A DNA stretch of 64,000 nucleotides from Cercophora sp. LCS_1 (GCA_036250225.1 JAPZLL010000019.1:186001-250000); one strand, 5' to 3'. Positions 41,576 through 53,836 are shown, counted from the first letter of the stretch. The notes: generated by a model from the sequence alone, not told the origin. A program made the numbers and translations.

Positions 41576-42281
41576 TAGAGCGGAGTGGGTTGATGATGAA
41601 ACTTGCTTTGCTTGCATACTGAACGAAATGAAAAAAAAAAAAAAAAAAAAAAAACATGTTGAACTTGGCTTCACAGTCGTCTCGACTCCCCAGTATCAAG
41701 AGCTTTGTCCTGGTCCCCAGCTTGTATCCAGTGTCTAAGAGAGCCTTTCTGTGAGTGACAAATCATTGGGTACTTCAGGATTGCCTCCGATAGGTAGGTT
41801 CATAGACCATGCCAAATTCTGAGGCTCGTTGCACCGGAGCTGGACTCACACAGTCCGCCGTCTCCTACAGGGTTCCACTCCTTTGTGTGATTTATAATTT
41901 ACATTCAGGGCTCACCCCGAGAAGGCTCTTTTGTGAAATCCAAATCTGCTGATGTCAAGGCCCTAGGTTGGCTCACATTCGCTCCATCATCGTTCCAAAC
42001 TTTCACTCGAACCTATGTGCATGGTTCACGTCTAACGAGCTTCTATTATAGAGATCTTTCAAATGATCTGACATGTCGCGCTTTGAGGCCCAGATAGCGG
42101 TGCGAGAATCCGTGAAGGTGTTGATAAGAGATATGACAAAATGCCTCACCGGTCCTTCCCATCCCATTCCGGGGCCTTGGCCCTTGGCTTCCCGGGTTCA
42201 TCCGTCCCAATCAACGCCATAACCATGCCGTCCTATCCAAACGCCGTCAATCGTACCTTCCCGCCCTTATCATCTTTGATC
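41576..42281. other. Intergenic between convergent genes
   Basis: 0.7 kb with a 24-base A tract near its left end and otherwise featureless sequence. No gene was seen. Confidence 0.5.
41631..41654 (+). repeat. Poly(A) tract
   Basis: 24 uninterrupted A residues lie 56 bp after the TauD-family stop codon. It may be a simple homopolymer or the trace of an inserted reverse transcript; no retroelement sequence is visible beside it. Confidence 0.7.
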
Positions 42282-43631
42282 CTACACTCTCGCGTCCCCC
42301 GCTGCTTCTCGGCTGTGGTCCCCATTGGAAACCTGCGAGTGGTTGGACTGCGAGTACATGCTGCTCGGTCTCGAGTCGAACCACATCGTGCCCGAGCATG
42401 TCGACTTCATTACGGTGACGTTGAAGCAATCCGAGTTATTCGTCATGGTGTCCCGGTTTTGGGTCACTTGGATTGTATTCAGGTTTAGCCTCTGCGGTTG
42501 CTGATTTATGGCGAGCAGCGATGGCATCACCCGACCTGCTAGTGCCCTCAAGCATGGGAGGCAAGCACAGATGATTGCCACATTGATCTCGATCATTCTA
42601 CCTCGGTTAGCACGGGCAGCATTGGGGGCCGACGGGGGACTCACAGCCAAAGGTAGTTGACTCCGTACCGGTGCAGCGCATCTCGGTCCCCGGCGTAGTC
42701 GAGAGTGATGTACAGGCGGAAGAGGCTAACACCAAGAACGCTACACCAAGTCAGCAAGTCGAAGGAGGCAGCAAAGTGACGTGCACATACAATCCTCCGG
42801 TCCCCAGAATGCCGGCGATGGCAGCCTTCTGCGAAAGACCGGCCCGAAGTGGTCGCAGGATCCAGATCGGGAGCGCAAGGATAATGGCATCCGTTGCGAC
42901 GTTGAGTGACACAAGCGTGGCGTACCATGCGTTGATGTCGATGCATTTCTTTGGCCCTCTGTACGACGTGTCCCAGAAGCTGTAGATGGGCGTGCATGCA
43001 TAGACAAACGCGAATCCGCCAGCGAGACAATACCCAATCACGATGGCGAGGACAAAGTATACCGCGATCTTGAACCATTTGCTGACTGAGAAGCGGAGGT
43101 AAAAGCACAGAATTGACGCCTTGGTAAAGAGAGTGACGAGATTGTTGAGAATAGCGATGGGGAAGGCGCTCAGCTACATCCAATACCAAGTCAACAGGGG
43201 ACCGGACCAAGGACATGACGGGATACCCACAATGATGTACATGCGCATCGTTCCCGCTCGATCTTCGATCTCCCAGTAATGCAATCCGAGGCCGCCTCGC
43301 TTGACGTCTGTCCATCATCAGTTCTGGCTCGAGTGACGGCGATATGGTGTTCAAGTCAAGACGCACGGAAATATTCGGAGATGGAATAGCCAATTGTGCA
43401 GACCAACGCGGCGAGGATGAGCCCTGAGTATCCGTGAGTTACGATGTCTCAGACGAGGTTGCGCTGAAGCTTACAATCATCTTTGTGGATCCCTACGCGG
43501 AGGATGCCCCGGGCTGTGTAGAAGCGAAGACCGACGAAGAGAGCCGCAAAGGCAGGCGAGAGGACAGCTGCGAGGAGAATGCTCCGCCTCAGGTCGGTTG
43601 AGTTGTCATACTGAGTTGAAGCTTGAAACAT
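42282..43631 (-). CDS. PTH11-type (rhodopsin-fold) integral membrane protein
   Basis: This is a 361-residue membrane protein in six exons (43475-43631, 43367-43423, 43231-43307, 42791-43173, 42645-42740, 42282-42597); all joins keep frame. Hydrophobic helices include LLAAVLSPAFAALFVGLRF, AALVCTIGYSI, FPIAILNNLVTLFTKASI, VYFVLAIVIGYCLAGGFA, SLNVATDAIILALPIWIL and INVAIICACLPCL, giving about seven segments. The CTPIYSFWD and KCIDINAWYAT Cys pair and the DAIILALPI helix are signatures of the fungal rhodopsin-like domain found in PTH11 and SAT4-type proteins. These are proposed fungal receptors, although most lack tested functions. The cytoplasmic tail (about 290-361) is Ser/Asn-rich. No CFEM domain is present. 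Confidence 0.85.
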
Positions 43632-45067
43632 GACGGTATGTCGACGGGCATGGTGCCCAGAACAAAGTCGATATCTGCTGCGAGTCGGGCAATCCCAAGA
43701 GAGTGGTCGAGGAGGGGACGGCACGATATCAAGGGGAGCGCTCCCATTTCAATCCATCACGGTGCTGGCTGACAGGGTGACAGGATGAGGGATATCCCGC
43801 TGGGTGGTCGTCAGCCACGTCGAACCAGGTTCCCACGTCGCTGGTGATGGGAAGACCCCCTGGCTGTTTCATCATTATATGATTGGTGCGCAGGCCGGCA
43901 CACCATCCGCGGAGCAAAGGGGCCGTGCAGCTCTTGGCCAGGCGCATTTCGAGCGGCCCCGTCAAGTTGGAATCACACTTTTCCCCATTGTTCAACTTCC
44001 ATATTTGTGCCTTCTTGATAAACCCCCGAGGCCCGCCTATTCGCCCTATTGAATCTCTTCGTGTTGGAGGTTTTGCTAATCGGTCGGCGCGTCGACACCA
44101 TTCTCACCGGGGAACCAAGTCACCTGCTTGACCCCATGGACCCATGGCGGGTTGATGCAGAAGCTTTCACGATAGGGCAGGGGCTCACAACTACCTGAAG
44201 CTTCTCTACGGCTCATGCGACGACCTCTGGAATCAACGCATTGAGGGCTCGGATTCCTAGCACAGCTCTCGACCAAAGATCTTTGGTCTCTTTGGAACCA
44301 TCGACATGGAAAAGCTGACTGGTTGCTGTCCCACGAAATCTTGTTGGCGGACCTGGACGACTTAACCCCTTTTGGATCGCAGGCTCCCTTTGCATTGACC
44401 AACACCGGATTTTGGTACCAAACTCTGGGTGCTGCAGGGTTGCAGGGCAGATTTCAGTGCTGCATTGAGAACGAACCGTCACGGGCGCTCAGCCTCCCCC
44501 CCCTGGTCGGGATCCTTCCGCGTGGCTCGTCACCGTGTTTCCTCCTGCTTTCAGACGGACGACATTCGATTCGATGCCCGACAGCTTGTCGGTGGTGAGA
44601 TGGTATCTGTCAGCTCCTGAGCATTTGCTTGGAGCCAAGGTCAGCGTGACCGAGCATCTCCCTCGCCCCAGTTCCAATCGCTACGCTGACTCGACAAATA
44701 CGTCCAGAATAAGGGGTCGTACAAGCAGCTGGTCGCCACCGACTCGTCGCAGGTCATCCCGCGCTCCAACATTTGGGCGGTCGCGCACCTGATTGGCGAG
44801 ACTGGTCACAGCTCACCAACAGTCAGCCTCCGCATTGTTACTTTTGCTGCTCCACGCCGCACACGCACATGAGGCGAGCACATGAGCTTTCCCTCTGTCA
44901 CTTCACGAGCAGACTCTCTGCGACCGATGAGCAGAGGCTGAAACAGGTCGGAGTTTGCAAGCACAAAAACGCTCGCATTAGATCCTAGCACTATGCTAGG
45001 TGTCTACCTAGGTACCAAAACACACTCGTGGTCAAAGTGGTCAAAGGTGTGTCATCGCGGTCCAGTC
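43632..45067. other. Intergenic with coding-like scraps
   Basis: 1.4 kb. Plus-strand pieces at 44550-44810 read TDDIRFDARQLVGGEM, then stop, then DKYVQNKGSYKQLVATDSS and QVIPRSNIWAVAHLIGET, which look coding but cannot be joined into a gene. An inverted CCTAGC...GCTAGG motif with TACCTAGGTACC is at 44985-45015. Confidence 0.4.
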
Positions 45068-46254
45068 TCATCCCCCCTTGCGGCACAGTTGCTGGATCCG
45101 AGCTTCCCCAATAATCGTGCACGTCAAATCCGGGCAATCGTGCTGATATTTTTCGAGTTGCTCCTGCAGACATTCCCATCCCTGCTTAAAGTCCTCACAG
45201 ATCTCGTCGTTTGTCAAGTCCACCACCCTGTGAAGAAAGCGCCAGGTTTCTGAGAGTGAGAGTATAACGTTGGACTTGAGGAGTCGCCAGAGATCTGAGA
45301 ATTCCTGTGGAGTGTCTGTGTTGTGGCGAAACTCGTCTGGTCTTCGTTGTGCTGCTCAGAAAAAAGAAATTTGTTCCTGTTGAGGAAGATCATTTGTCAA
45401 CTGCCGTTCCATTGGGCCAGAATGGCCAACACCCAGTCGGGAGGCGAGCGTCGTTGGTGATCACAAATCTGTCCATACATGTGAGCCAAGGTAAACACGC
45501 CACAAAGACTACGGTCCCTAGCACTTACCATCCAAATTCATTCTGGTCTCCCACGCGCCCTGTCCATGCCAACCCGGGGCTGCCGGGGCCAGGTGTCCTC
45601 CGATCTTGGGGCGAATAGCCCGGCCAGGGATGCGGTTGAAAAAATTAAAAAATTCGGCCGGCAAGCTAGGTTGATAGTCAACCGTCGTCAGCACTCCTTG
45701 CTCTGCTCACCACACCATCCGGGTGAAGGAACTTACTTCGCTCTGGTGGCCAACAGGGCAGCCTTCTTGGCTTGCACTGCGGCGTTGCCCGCTCCCTGGT
45801 TGACGTCGCAGCTGACGACGTCGAGGATCAAAAGATCCAGGGCGAGGTCGTAAGTCTCGCCCAGTTCCCGAAGTTGGGCCGTCACGGCCAGTCTCTGGGC
45901 CCTCGTGTTGGCGTCCTTGCCCCAGATCTTCTTCGTTGCGGCCTGGTGACGCGAGTCCGCCCGGTTGTACAGGCGGCGCCAGTATTCAGTCCGCACGCCC
46001 GGCGGGACCGGGCTCGCGCAGCCAGACCAGGCCGGGATGGGGCCCGTCTGGTCGGGCAGGAGCAGGTCATCGGTGAGGCGCTAACAGACGAGATGAGTCT
46101 ACATTCAAATCTTCGCTGAGGGAGAGGCTATGTGACTTACAGTCTGCTGGGGGGCGGCAGCGGGGGGAGCTTAAGACAAGAAATGTCAGTTCCTGAATCC
46201 TGAATGGTGTGCGGTTAAAGGAGAGGTAAACTTACCGGTCTGGTGCGTCGCCAT
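45068..46254 (-). CDS. Hypothetical protein, multi-exon, 3' splicing uncertain
   Basis: Exons 46236-46254, 46141-46169, 46080-45737 and 45665-45529 join in frame. They encode MATHQTG, a short Ala/Pro stretch, and then a helical region with LLLPDQTGPIPAW, EYWRRLYNRADSRHQAATKK and ELGETYDLALDLLILDV, followed by FFNFFNRIPGRAIRPK. Farther on, coding character resumes as FVITNDARLPTGCW and WPFWPNGTAVDK, then DEFRHNTD and WRFLHRVVDLTNDEIC, and ends with IIGEARIQQLCRKGG before the stop at 45068-45070. The join after exon 4 does not keep frame with the best donor (GGATG then GTAAGT), so a weaker donor, or a defect, must be assumed. No signal peptide or known domain. Confidence 0.5.
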
Positions 46255-46784
46255 CTTTGGTGGTGTTATTTGTTTTTAAAACAAATAACAAAAAGAAGAA
46301 CTGTTGGGTGGCTGGGGGCTGGAAGAAATCTCTTTGAAAAAAAAAAAGCTTTGCTGGCGCGCTTCTTTTGTTGTAAAGCTGAAGAAAGAAGAAAGAAAGA
46401 AACCACCAAAGCAAGAGAGGCGGGGTGATTAAATAGCTAGCCAGAAGAGTCCCTCAGCCGCGTTCTCGGCGAACGATGCGGGCTCTTCAAGCCGCACGTC
46501 CATGATGATGTCGTTGACAAGCCGCGATGTTGCCACATCAGCCGCACCGCCCTAACCTCCAGAGGATCAAGCAGATAACCCATAGATAGGATAACGAACG
46601 CTAAGCCCGTTATTCTGTTGCCCTTTGAGGCGGCTGGCTGAGTGGTATATGACTTTCACCCAGTCACACTGCGACAGATGATATTGTTCACATGCAGACT
46701 TACAAATACCAAAACAACAAAGGCACCTGAATGTAGATATATAGCCTTGTGCTCAGAATTGCGCCGCGGGCGTCCTCGGTCTTT

Positions 46785-47705
46785 GCTTGTTTGCCATTCC
46801 CCTGTACTTTCCGATGGCGCACATCCTATGCTTGCCTTTACACTGTTTCTATCAGTCCATGCCAGTATATTAACTGGACGATTTTTTTACGCTTTCACGC
46901 ATGCGTTTACTTCCGCCCTGGCTTAAGCTAGCGAGATGTACTCCTTAATATTACATAGACTTTCATCTTCTTCACACGCTTTCTGTCAATATACATCAAT
47001 GTATTAACTTTACGAATTTTCTATGCCTTCACGCATGTGTTTACTTCTCTCTTGGCTGAGGTAGCTACGCGTGCTTCCTCATGGCACATACATTTTGATT
47101 TTCTGTACACACTCTCAGTCAATATCCGTCAATATATCAACTTTACGAATTTCCTGTGCTTTTACGGAGGAGTTTACTCTTGTCCTGTTTGAAGTAGCTC
47201 TGTGGGCCTTTTCATGACGTACAGTCGAGGTTTGTCTGTACACTTCCTTTCTTAATATACGTTAGAATATTAATTCTACGAATTTTCTATGCTTTCACAT
47301 AGGAGCTTACTCCCGCCATGATTAAGATAGCTACATGTGCTCTTTGATAGCTCACGGCCTTCAACTGTTTGCACACTGCCTTTATCAACATACGTCAGGA
47401 TGTTCAAGTCACGAGTTTTTTATACTTTAGCATACAAGTTTACTCTCGCCATGGCTGAGGTAGCTACATGTACTTCCTGGCAGCGCACAGCCTCAGATTG
47501 TTTGTACAGTCGTTTCATTGGTGTATGTCAGTATATTAGCTTTACAAATTTTTCTACTTTGACTTACGAGTGAGTTTATCCCAGCCTTTCGATTATATGC
47601 ACACATTGTTTATTGATATACACCGGCACACTCCCTTCACAACCTTTCTTTGGGTTGACATATGAGTTCACTCCCGCTCCATGAGTAAAGTGGCTACAGG
47701 TTTAC
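46785..47705. repeat. Degenerate tandem repeat, about 133-bp period
   Basis: Units repeat with a shared core of the form GTTTAC-T followed by GGCT-AG-TAGCTAC and TACGAATTTT-CTATGCTTTCAC. The GTTTAC-like anchor falls at 46905, 47039, 47172, 47305, 47438, 47574 and 47666, so the spacing is 133-136 bp with a shortened last unit. Copies differ by many transitions. No consistent open frame runs across units, so it is a noncoding minisatellite-like array. Confidence 0.7.
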
Positions 47706-49467
47706 TCACTCCCAACTCGCATATCTGTAGCAAGCTTTATCTTTCATAAGCGTGCTTAATCGGGAATCGGAGTACTCTCACTCTCTGCTTGACTCAGAAA
47801 CGCTGATTTCACACCGCGTATATTATGACTACCTAGATAGATGCTTTGTTGAAAGCTCTAATTTTTTTTTTTTTTGGCACACCCCCTTTTTCTTCTAGCA
47901 CACCACTCCCATGCTCAAAGGCTCTCATGCATAACCCTGGCCCGCCAGTCCCTCCACATATCTTTTGGAAATGTCAGAGGCTAGGATTATATATATATAT
48001 AGGTGCGGTATGTGAAAAACAAAAAGGGGAATGTGTGGAAATAGAGCTTACAGCAAAGACGCCTGCATATAAAGTCCCCGAAAAAAATAAATAATAGACA
48101 TAAATTAAAACAGCCAAACGGATATACATTCACTAAGAAAGGGTAGATCCTCTCACTGCATACCTCTATATGCCTAAATCGTTATAAAAAGTCGATTGTT
48201 TTTGGTTGATGTCTATTAGACTTTACAAAACCTATCCAGCATAGTTACTATTCCAAGAATACGAGATTATCTAACTACCTGTGATTTCGTTTCTCGCTGT
48301 CTCATTCTGTTCCTCATTTTGTGAATCGAATATCAAATCAAATCCAAGCACCCGTTGAATAATTTAGAACCTTCCGGTATCCCTTTGATAGCAACCTGTA
48401 ATTATGGGCAGGAAAATCAAAGCTTCATTGTGTTCTTATGACCTACACACTTGACAACTCTCAGAGGAGGTGCTTTCAACCCTCAATGATATGACCTAAC
48501 GCTCATGCATGACCACAAACACCACTCAAGTGACTGAGAGCAACAGTGTTATTGTGGGTGATTATAAACTCTCCGCCGTTCCAGGGAGGATTTCTAAGAT
48601 GCGTATGAAGGCTTTCATTAGCAATGAGGATGCGGGTATGGTTCCGGTCGAACCGGCTCAAGGGACATCGGCCTGCGAGGGCAATTGACAACCGGCTGTT
48701 CCACGGCGCATTAGGTGGCAGCTCGGAAGCCCATGGAAGCCTGGGAGTGACGCATTTGACCATTGTGGCTTCCTCATCAACGGCGTCGCAGCCGCATAGC
48801 CGCTCGACAGTCCCTCGATAGGGAAGGAGCGATGACGAGCACTCAAGAAGAAACCTGCTTGGCGTGGTGGGCTGACGAGATTGCAGTGCAGAAAGACGCA
48901 AAGGAATGCATCAAGATCCCAATGCACTCGGAACCAAGGCCAGCCAGATCCGGGTTGTCTAGACGCCACTTCCATATTGCCTTCTGGTTTCGACAGGCTT
49001 CCACAAATGCGGCATGGCGGCAGCGCGCCCGAGCACGAGGGTTTGATCGAAGCGCAATCCGGATCGCTCTTCCCGACTTCTCTCTCCGTGCCCGGCGCAT
49101 CGGCACATGACAGTCCGCGATCTCTGTGCCGCAGGGCCCCACGTGGGTTAATCTGATCGATTGGTCTCGCTCGACGTCATGCTCAAGCCGCGACGCTGGC
49201 GCAATATCGACGTGGAATGCTCGGCCTTTCTTTCCAGTATTGCGGAGGACAGCACGGCGACGATGCTCATGCGGAGCGGGTAGTTTATATTAACCTGGTC
49301 GCTTGCCGTGTGCCGTTCCACCAGTCCCCGGCCAGGAAACTCATCATGTGTATAAAACGCGCAAATATGGCCCGGCATGCACACATTAGCCGCCAAACGG
49401 TAGATCATCTACCGTGGATTGACAGGGGATGGAAAACCTGGGGAAAATCTGGGGGGCAGACAGAACA

Positions 49468-49475
49468 ATAAATAT
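49468..49475 (+). promoter_or_regulatory. TATA-like box of the AA9 gene
   Basis: ATAAATAT lies 90 bp upstream of the AA9 start codon. Confidence 0.45.
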
Positions 49476-49564
49476 CGCCTCGACTCGCACAAGACCAGCC
49501 AGGCCCATTCTCGGACCCCAACCCATCCCTCTGTGTCACCCATCCCGCACGAGACGAGTTCATC

Positions 49565-50516
49565 ATGTTGTTCACTTCAGCCCTCAGCGCAGTCGCTCTG
49601 CTCGCGGCCGAGGCTGCCGCCCACGGCGCCGTCACCAGCTATGTCATTGACGGCAAGAACTACCCTGGGTGCGTCGGCCCTCCCTCACGGTCACTCAAAC
49701 ATGACATCCCGACTGACGCCGCCACAGATACCAGGGCTTCTCCCCCGGCAACTCCAAGAACGTCATCCAGAGGCAATGGAATGACTACAACCCCATCACC
49801 TCTGCTACCGATGCCAAGCTTCGCTGCAATGGCGGAACCTCGGCGACTGAGAGCGCCTCAGTTGCCCCCGGTAGCAAGGTGAGCGCCGTCTGGCAGCAGT
49901 GGACACATAGCCAGGGCCCCATCCTCGTGTGGCTCTACAAGTGCGCTGGTGCATTCAGCTCGTGCGACGGTTCGGGAGCCGGTTGGTTCAAGATTGACGA
50001 GGTCCGTGTTGAAAACGACGTTCTACGCGCGCACAAGGATATGACATCTGACACATGATAGGCCGGCTTCAAGGGAGACGGCACCAAGATCTTCCTCGAC
50101 AGCGAGAACCCATCGGGCTGGGAGATCGCCAAGCTTGTTGGCGGCAACAAGCAGTGGACCAGCACCATTCCCCAGGGCCTGGCCCCTGGCAACTACCTCA
50201 TCCGCCACGAGCTCATCGCCCTGCACCAGGCGAACGCTCCCCAGTTCTACCCCGAGTGCGCCCAGATTGTCGTCACCGGCTCTGGCACTCTTCAGCCCGA
50301 TGCTTCGTACAAGGTCGCCATCCCCGGCTATGCCAAGCAGACCGACCCCAACATCAGGGTAAGTTTAAATTCCCCAGCTCACAAGAAGCAACATCTAACA
50401 CCGAGACTGTGAAGGTTCCCATCAACGACCGCTCGCAGCCCCAGACCTACAAGATCCCCGGCCCTGCCGTCTGGACCGGCTCTGGGTCGCTCAAGGCCCG
50501 CGAGTTCAGCGCATGA
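49565..50516 (+). CDS. AA9 lytic polysaccharide monooxygenase
   Basis: This is a 258-residue secreted copper enzyme in four exons (49565-49668, 49728-50001, 50062-50358, 50415-50516), in frame. After the signal peptide (VALLAAEAAA) the mature chain starts HGAVTSYVIDGKNYPG, giving the His1 brace ligand. The second copper His is in WQQWTHSQGPILVWLYKC. LIRHELIALHQ and APQFYPECAQIVVTG give the secondary-sphere His/Gln and the axial Tyr. There are Cys pairs at the usual places. The protein ends without a cellulose-binding domain. AA9 enzymes cleave cellulose and related glucans by oxidation. It faces a GH43 gene tail to tail, 286 bp away. Confidence 0.93.
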
Positions 50517-50802
50517 AGACGTAGCGTTGTATGAGGTGACGTAGCATGAAGCATGGCGGGACCTTTTTGGTGTATATATTTCATTTCGGGGGCAGAAATT
50601 TGAGATCTCTGTGGCATATTTTTCTACAAGCAGCCTCATTCTGGTGTAGAGTCTCAGAATAGATGAGACAAGGTCAATATACATACCTATTGTTGACAGA
50701 CACATTCTGGCTGAGGTCACAACAGCTACCTTTGCAGTGTGTGAAATGTTGAGCGCTCATTTGATTTCTATGCAACCATGGAATACCCGTTCCTAGCCTT
50801 GT
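50517..50802. other. Short convergent spacer
   Basis: 286 bp of shared 3' sequence of the AA9 and GH43 genes. No gene was seen. Confidence 0.5.
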
Positions 50803-51938
50803 TTACTCTCCTGAAGGGCCGGTGATGATGGTTCCCACAGCGTCAGCCCTGCCAAAGTCGGGCGTTCCATCTGCCTTCCACTCAACCCTCTTTGCGGCAG
50901 TATACCTGTTACCGTCGCAAGCACCCGTCCTGGTCGAGGTCGCATGGTAGATGTTCCACGTCTCCGTGCCGTCGGGGCTGGCGAAGAACCTAGCCGTATT
51001 GTCAGAGACCCTTACTCTACTTTTGCCCGAGGAGGTGGCTCACCCATTATGCCCAGTCCCGTAATTCCCGTTCGCCGAGCTGAATACCGGCCCTGTCTTG
51101 GTCCAGCTGCTTCCCTGAGTCGGGTCGCCGGAGCCCTTGTACGTCAAAAGACCGAGTTGGTAGCTGTCCGTCCAGCAGTAGCTCGCGCTGTAGGCAAGAA
51201 ACGTTTTGTTTCCATGATACAATGCCGCTGCACCTTCGTTGACTGGGTTCCTGATTCTCTCCCAGGGCAAGGTTGGCTCTGACAGGACCTTGGAGGGCCC
51301 GATGGATGTGGGTGAGGTCATCTGCGCGATGCAAAGAGACTGGAGGTTGGGTCGCGGGAAGCAAGACCAGACAAAATAGTTCTGGTTGGCAATGGTGAGG
51401 ATGGTGCCGTCAATGCCCCAGTCGCGTGTAAGGGTGCCGGCGAAGGTGAAGTTTCCCCATGGGTTTGAGCCACCTAGTAAACACCGGTCAGTACCGTCTC
51501 GCTTGGCTTCAATGGGTGGGTGTTTTTGTACGTTACCTTTAAGAACATGGCTACGCTGCCCATCGAGATTGTTGTTGTTACCCGCCGTGTAGTAGATCCA
51601 CCACCTGAGCAGGAAATGTAAGTCCGGCCTCGGATGGAAGACAGGTCTTCTCACGTATCGTCAATCTTGTGAATTTCTGGGGCCCAGACGTTGCAGCATC
51701 TCGATGGGTTGGGATCTGCCAAGACGACTCTCGTTTCCCCGGTCTTTAGCCCTTCTAAAGTCTTTGCCCTTGTGAGCTGGAGATCCTTCCAGGTCGTAGT
51801 CATCAGGTAATAATAGCCATCGGTGTAGACAACAAACGGGTCGGAACCATCCTTGGGCTTTAGTGGATTGGAAAAAGACGCCCCAAGTCCAAAAGAAACA
51901 AGAACAACAAGGAAGAAGAGGTGGATGGCTTGCCTCAT
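50803..51938 (-). CDS. GH43-family glycoside hydrolase, secreted
   Basis: This is a 322-residue protein in four exons (51655-51938, 51537-51604, 51044-51473, 50803-50989), in frame. The signal peptide begins MRQAIHLFFLVVLVS. The five-bladed propeller acids are visible: the general base Asp in KDGSDPFVV, the pKa-setting Asp in WGIDGTIL and the acid Glu in NPVNEGAAALYH. Other GH43 marks are GYYYLMTTTW, NVWAPEIHKI, WWIYYTAG and YGTGHNGFFASPDG. Most such enzymes remove arabinose or xylose from hemicellulose. An upstream in-frame ATG at 51989 would add 17 residues before the signal and is less likely. Confidence 0.92.
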
Positions 51939-53836
51939 GTTGGCGCGATGTCGTCTCCGATGAGATCCCAATACTGTAGTGAGGATCATCTGCGGTGTGA
52001 GTGGTAAGATGGCGATGGCTTCGGAAGTTTAAAATGCGTGCCGCCTGCTTCCCCAGCGGCGGGTAAAATGGTACCACCCGGCTGGCTCACGAGAGTTCTT
52101 CCCATTGGCGCGGCTGGGAGATCAACGTGTTGCATCCCTGTGTTGTTGAAAGTCGGGCAATTCCAATTTACCCATGACATGGGTGTTGGAGTTGAAGTTG
52201 CAACAGTGAAGAAATACCTAACCCCCAATACGAGGAAGCACAGAATCCGAAGCCATCTTTCAAACCTGATATTATCTCCTTTGGGCTCTAATCTCCATCA
52301 AGCAAACAAGCAAACAAGGTCATCTGGGCAGGGGGCAAAGGACCCATGAAGTGTCATGGTTTCTGGGCACACTGGCCAGTTCAGTTGAGTCCGGCGCAGG
52401 TGACAGAAAGTGCATCAACTAGGTAGCTTGATCCGTTCAAATACTTAGGCCACTCACAGGTATCGACATGCTGCGACTTTTTCTTCCCTCCAAGTTTTCT
52501 GCTCTGCTTGTAACAGCCAAAGTCTGCCACTTCGTCGCAGGCTGCCCACCAATCACCAACCAGACCATTCTCACGAGCAGCCTTCCTCCCGCCCGCTACC
52601 GCCCCAACAAACTCCAGTCGCTGTGTTTGAACGTATTGCCGGAAATACGAGGTATCTTCCCGCGGTTCAAGCCAAGTGGCGGTCAGCATGCTCACAAAGT
52701 CACGTTAGGATGTGCGTCACCCACCCGGTCTCGTGGCTAGGACGAGGAATTCATCCCTGCTCCCCTGGGAAGCATTCTCTACATCAGAGAGGGGTGGTGT
52801 TAGACATTGCCAAGCACGTGAAAGAGGTTATCGACGGAGACCGCAAGCACCATTTCCGTGACGATTTCACGTACGCCAAGGACATGTCGATAGTGCGAAT
52901 CTTTGGCATGAATCGCACAACGTCTCCAAGTATGCTATGACCGAACCAATGCTCACCTCAACCTCCTAATCTTCTGGCCAGCTGCGAGCCCTCTCAAAAG
53001 ACCTTTTTCAGAAATCCAGGCCGCGAACATCAGCGTACCGCAAATCAGGTTGTTCTTCGAAGCTTTGCTGTAACGTGACGGGAAGACCGAACGGACAGCC
53101 TGAATAGCAAATTCGATCGCGGTGCGTGCATCTTCTACAAGTTCCCGGATCTTGCGATGGTGAATGGCAACGACCACTTCCGCAACTGCAAAGGGAAATT
53201 GAGCCGTCCCTGAATGCGCTCAGGTGCAGTCTAGTCTTCAGCAAGGGCCAGAGCTTGCTCTGATAGATTAGGAGAAGACCCTATTGGAAACCATTAGACT
53301 CGATTCCCCCTTTCAGAGCAGGGCAGAGACATACCGTTCTCCCCCATGCCTGTTCCACCCACTGCTCGCCGCCCTCGACGGCCCTCGACGGCCCTCGTGT
53401 GTTCGGTTGGATTCCCAGAGAACAGTCTTTCGCAACAAAGTGTCGAACGCCGGAAAATGAGATCCTAGGTTCTTGTCTGACGACCTCGCTCAGTGGACTG
53501 AGAACGGTGCCTCCATGAGGACAGTGTATTCTCAAAAAGGCGGACCTTGTGCTTGTTGCAAAGAGCGAGCCAAAAGGACGACGCCCGCGATCACGCAGAC
53601 CACGCCGACTATGAAAACGCTGGGGCTGTTGGCAAACTCCTCGAGCTTGCTCTAGGGCACAATGATAGATTGCCTGAACATTTTGTTTGCTAGAGCACGA
53701 GTGATGTTTGGGTGTGGAAAAGACCGAGAACATATTTTGCGTCTGCACTGAACAAAATAATGCAGCGAGTCTGGACTAGGGAACGGTATATTTTGATGTC
53801 AATTGGCAGCAATCTACGAGTCAAGGGAACTCACGC
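51939..53836. other. Intergenic with unassigned coding-like frames
   Basis: 1.9 kb. The minus frame 52381-52695 has balanced composition with several Cys and Trp (WWAACDEVADFGCYKQS, DTCEWPKYLNGSSYLVDALS) and a CTAAC...GTGAG acceptor-like start, so it may be the last exon of a gene I cannot complete. A minus frame at 52953-53177 and a membrane-like tail at 53539-53679 are also present. Confidence 0.4.

Larger units (their letters stand above)
46255..49564. other. AT-rich island with tandem array
   Basis: 3.3 kb without a supported gene. It contains a tandem array (about 46785-47705), T and TA homopolymer and dinucleotide runs (47860-47875, 47990-48002) and AT-rich sequence to about 48450. From 48500 to 49400 the sequence returns to normal GC content but its frames overlap on both strands and lack coding signs. 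The AA9 promoter is at the right edge. Confidence 0.55.

Noticed and set aside
46642..47573. Plus frames inside the AT-rich island
   Set aside because: They follow the 133-bp noncoding array and do not repeat in a consistent phase.
46785..47705. CRISPR-like array
   Set aside because: Repeat units are long and degenerate without unique spacers, and the genome is fungal.
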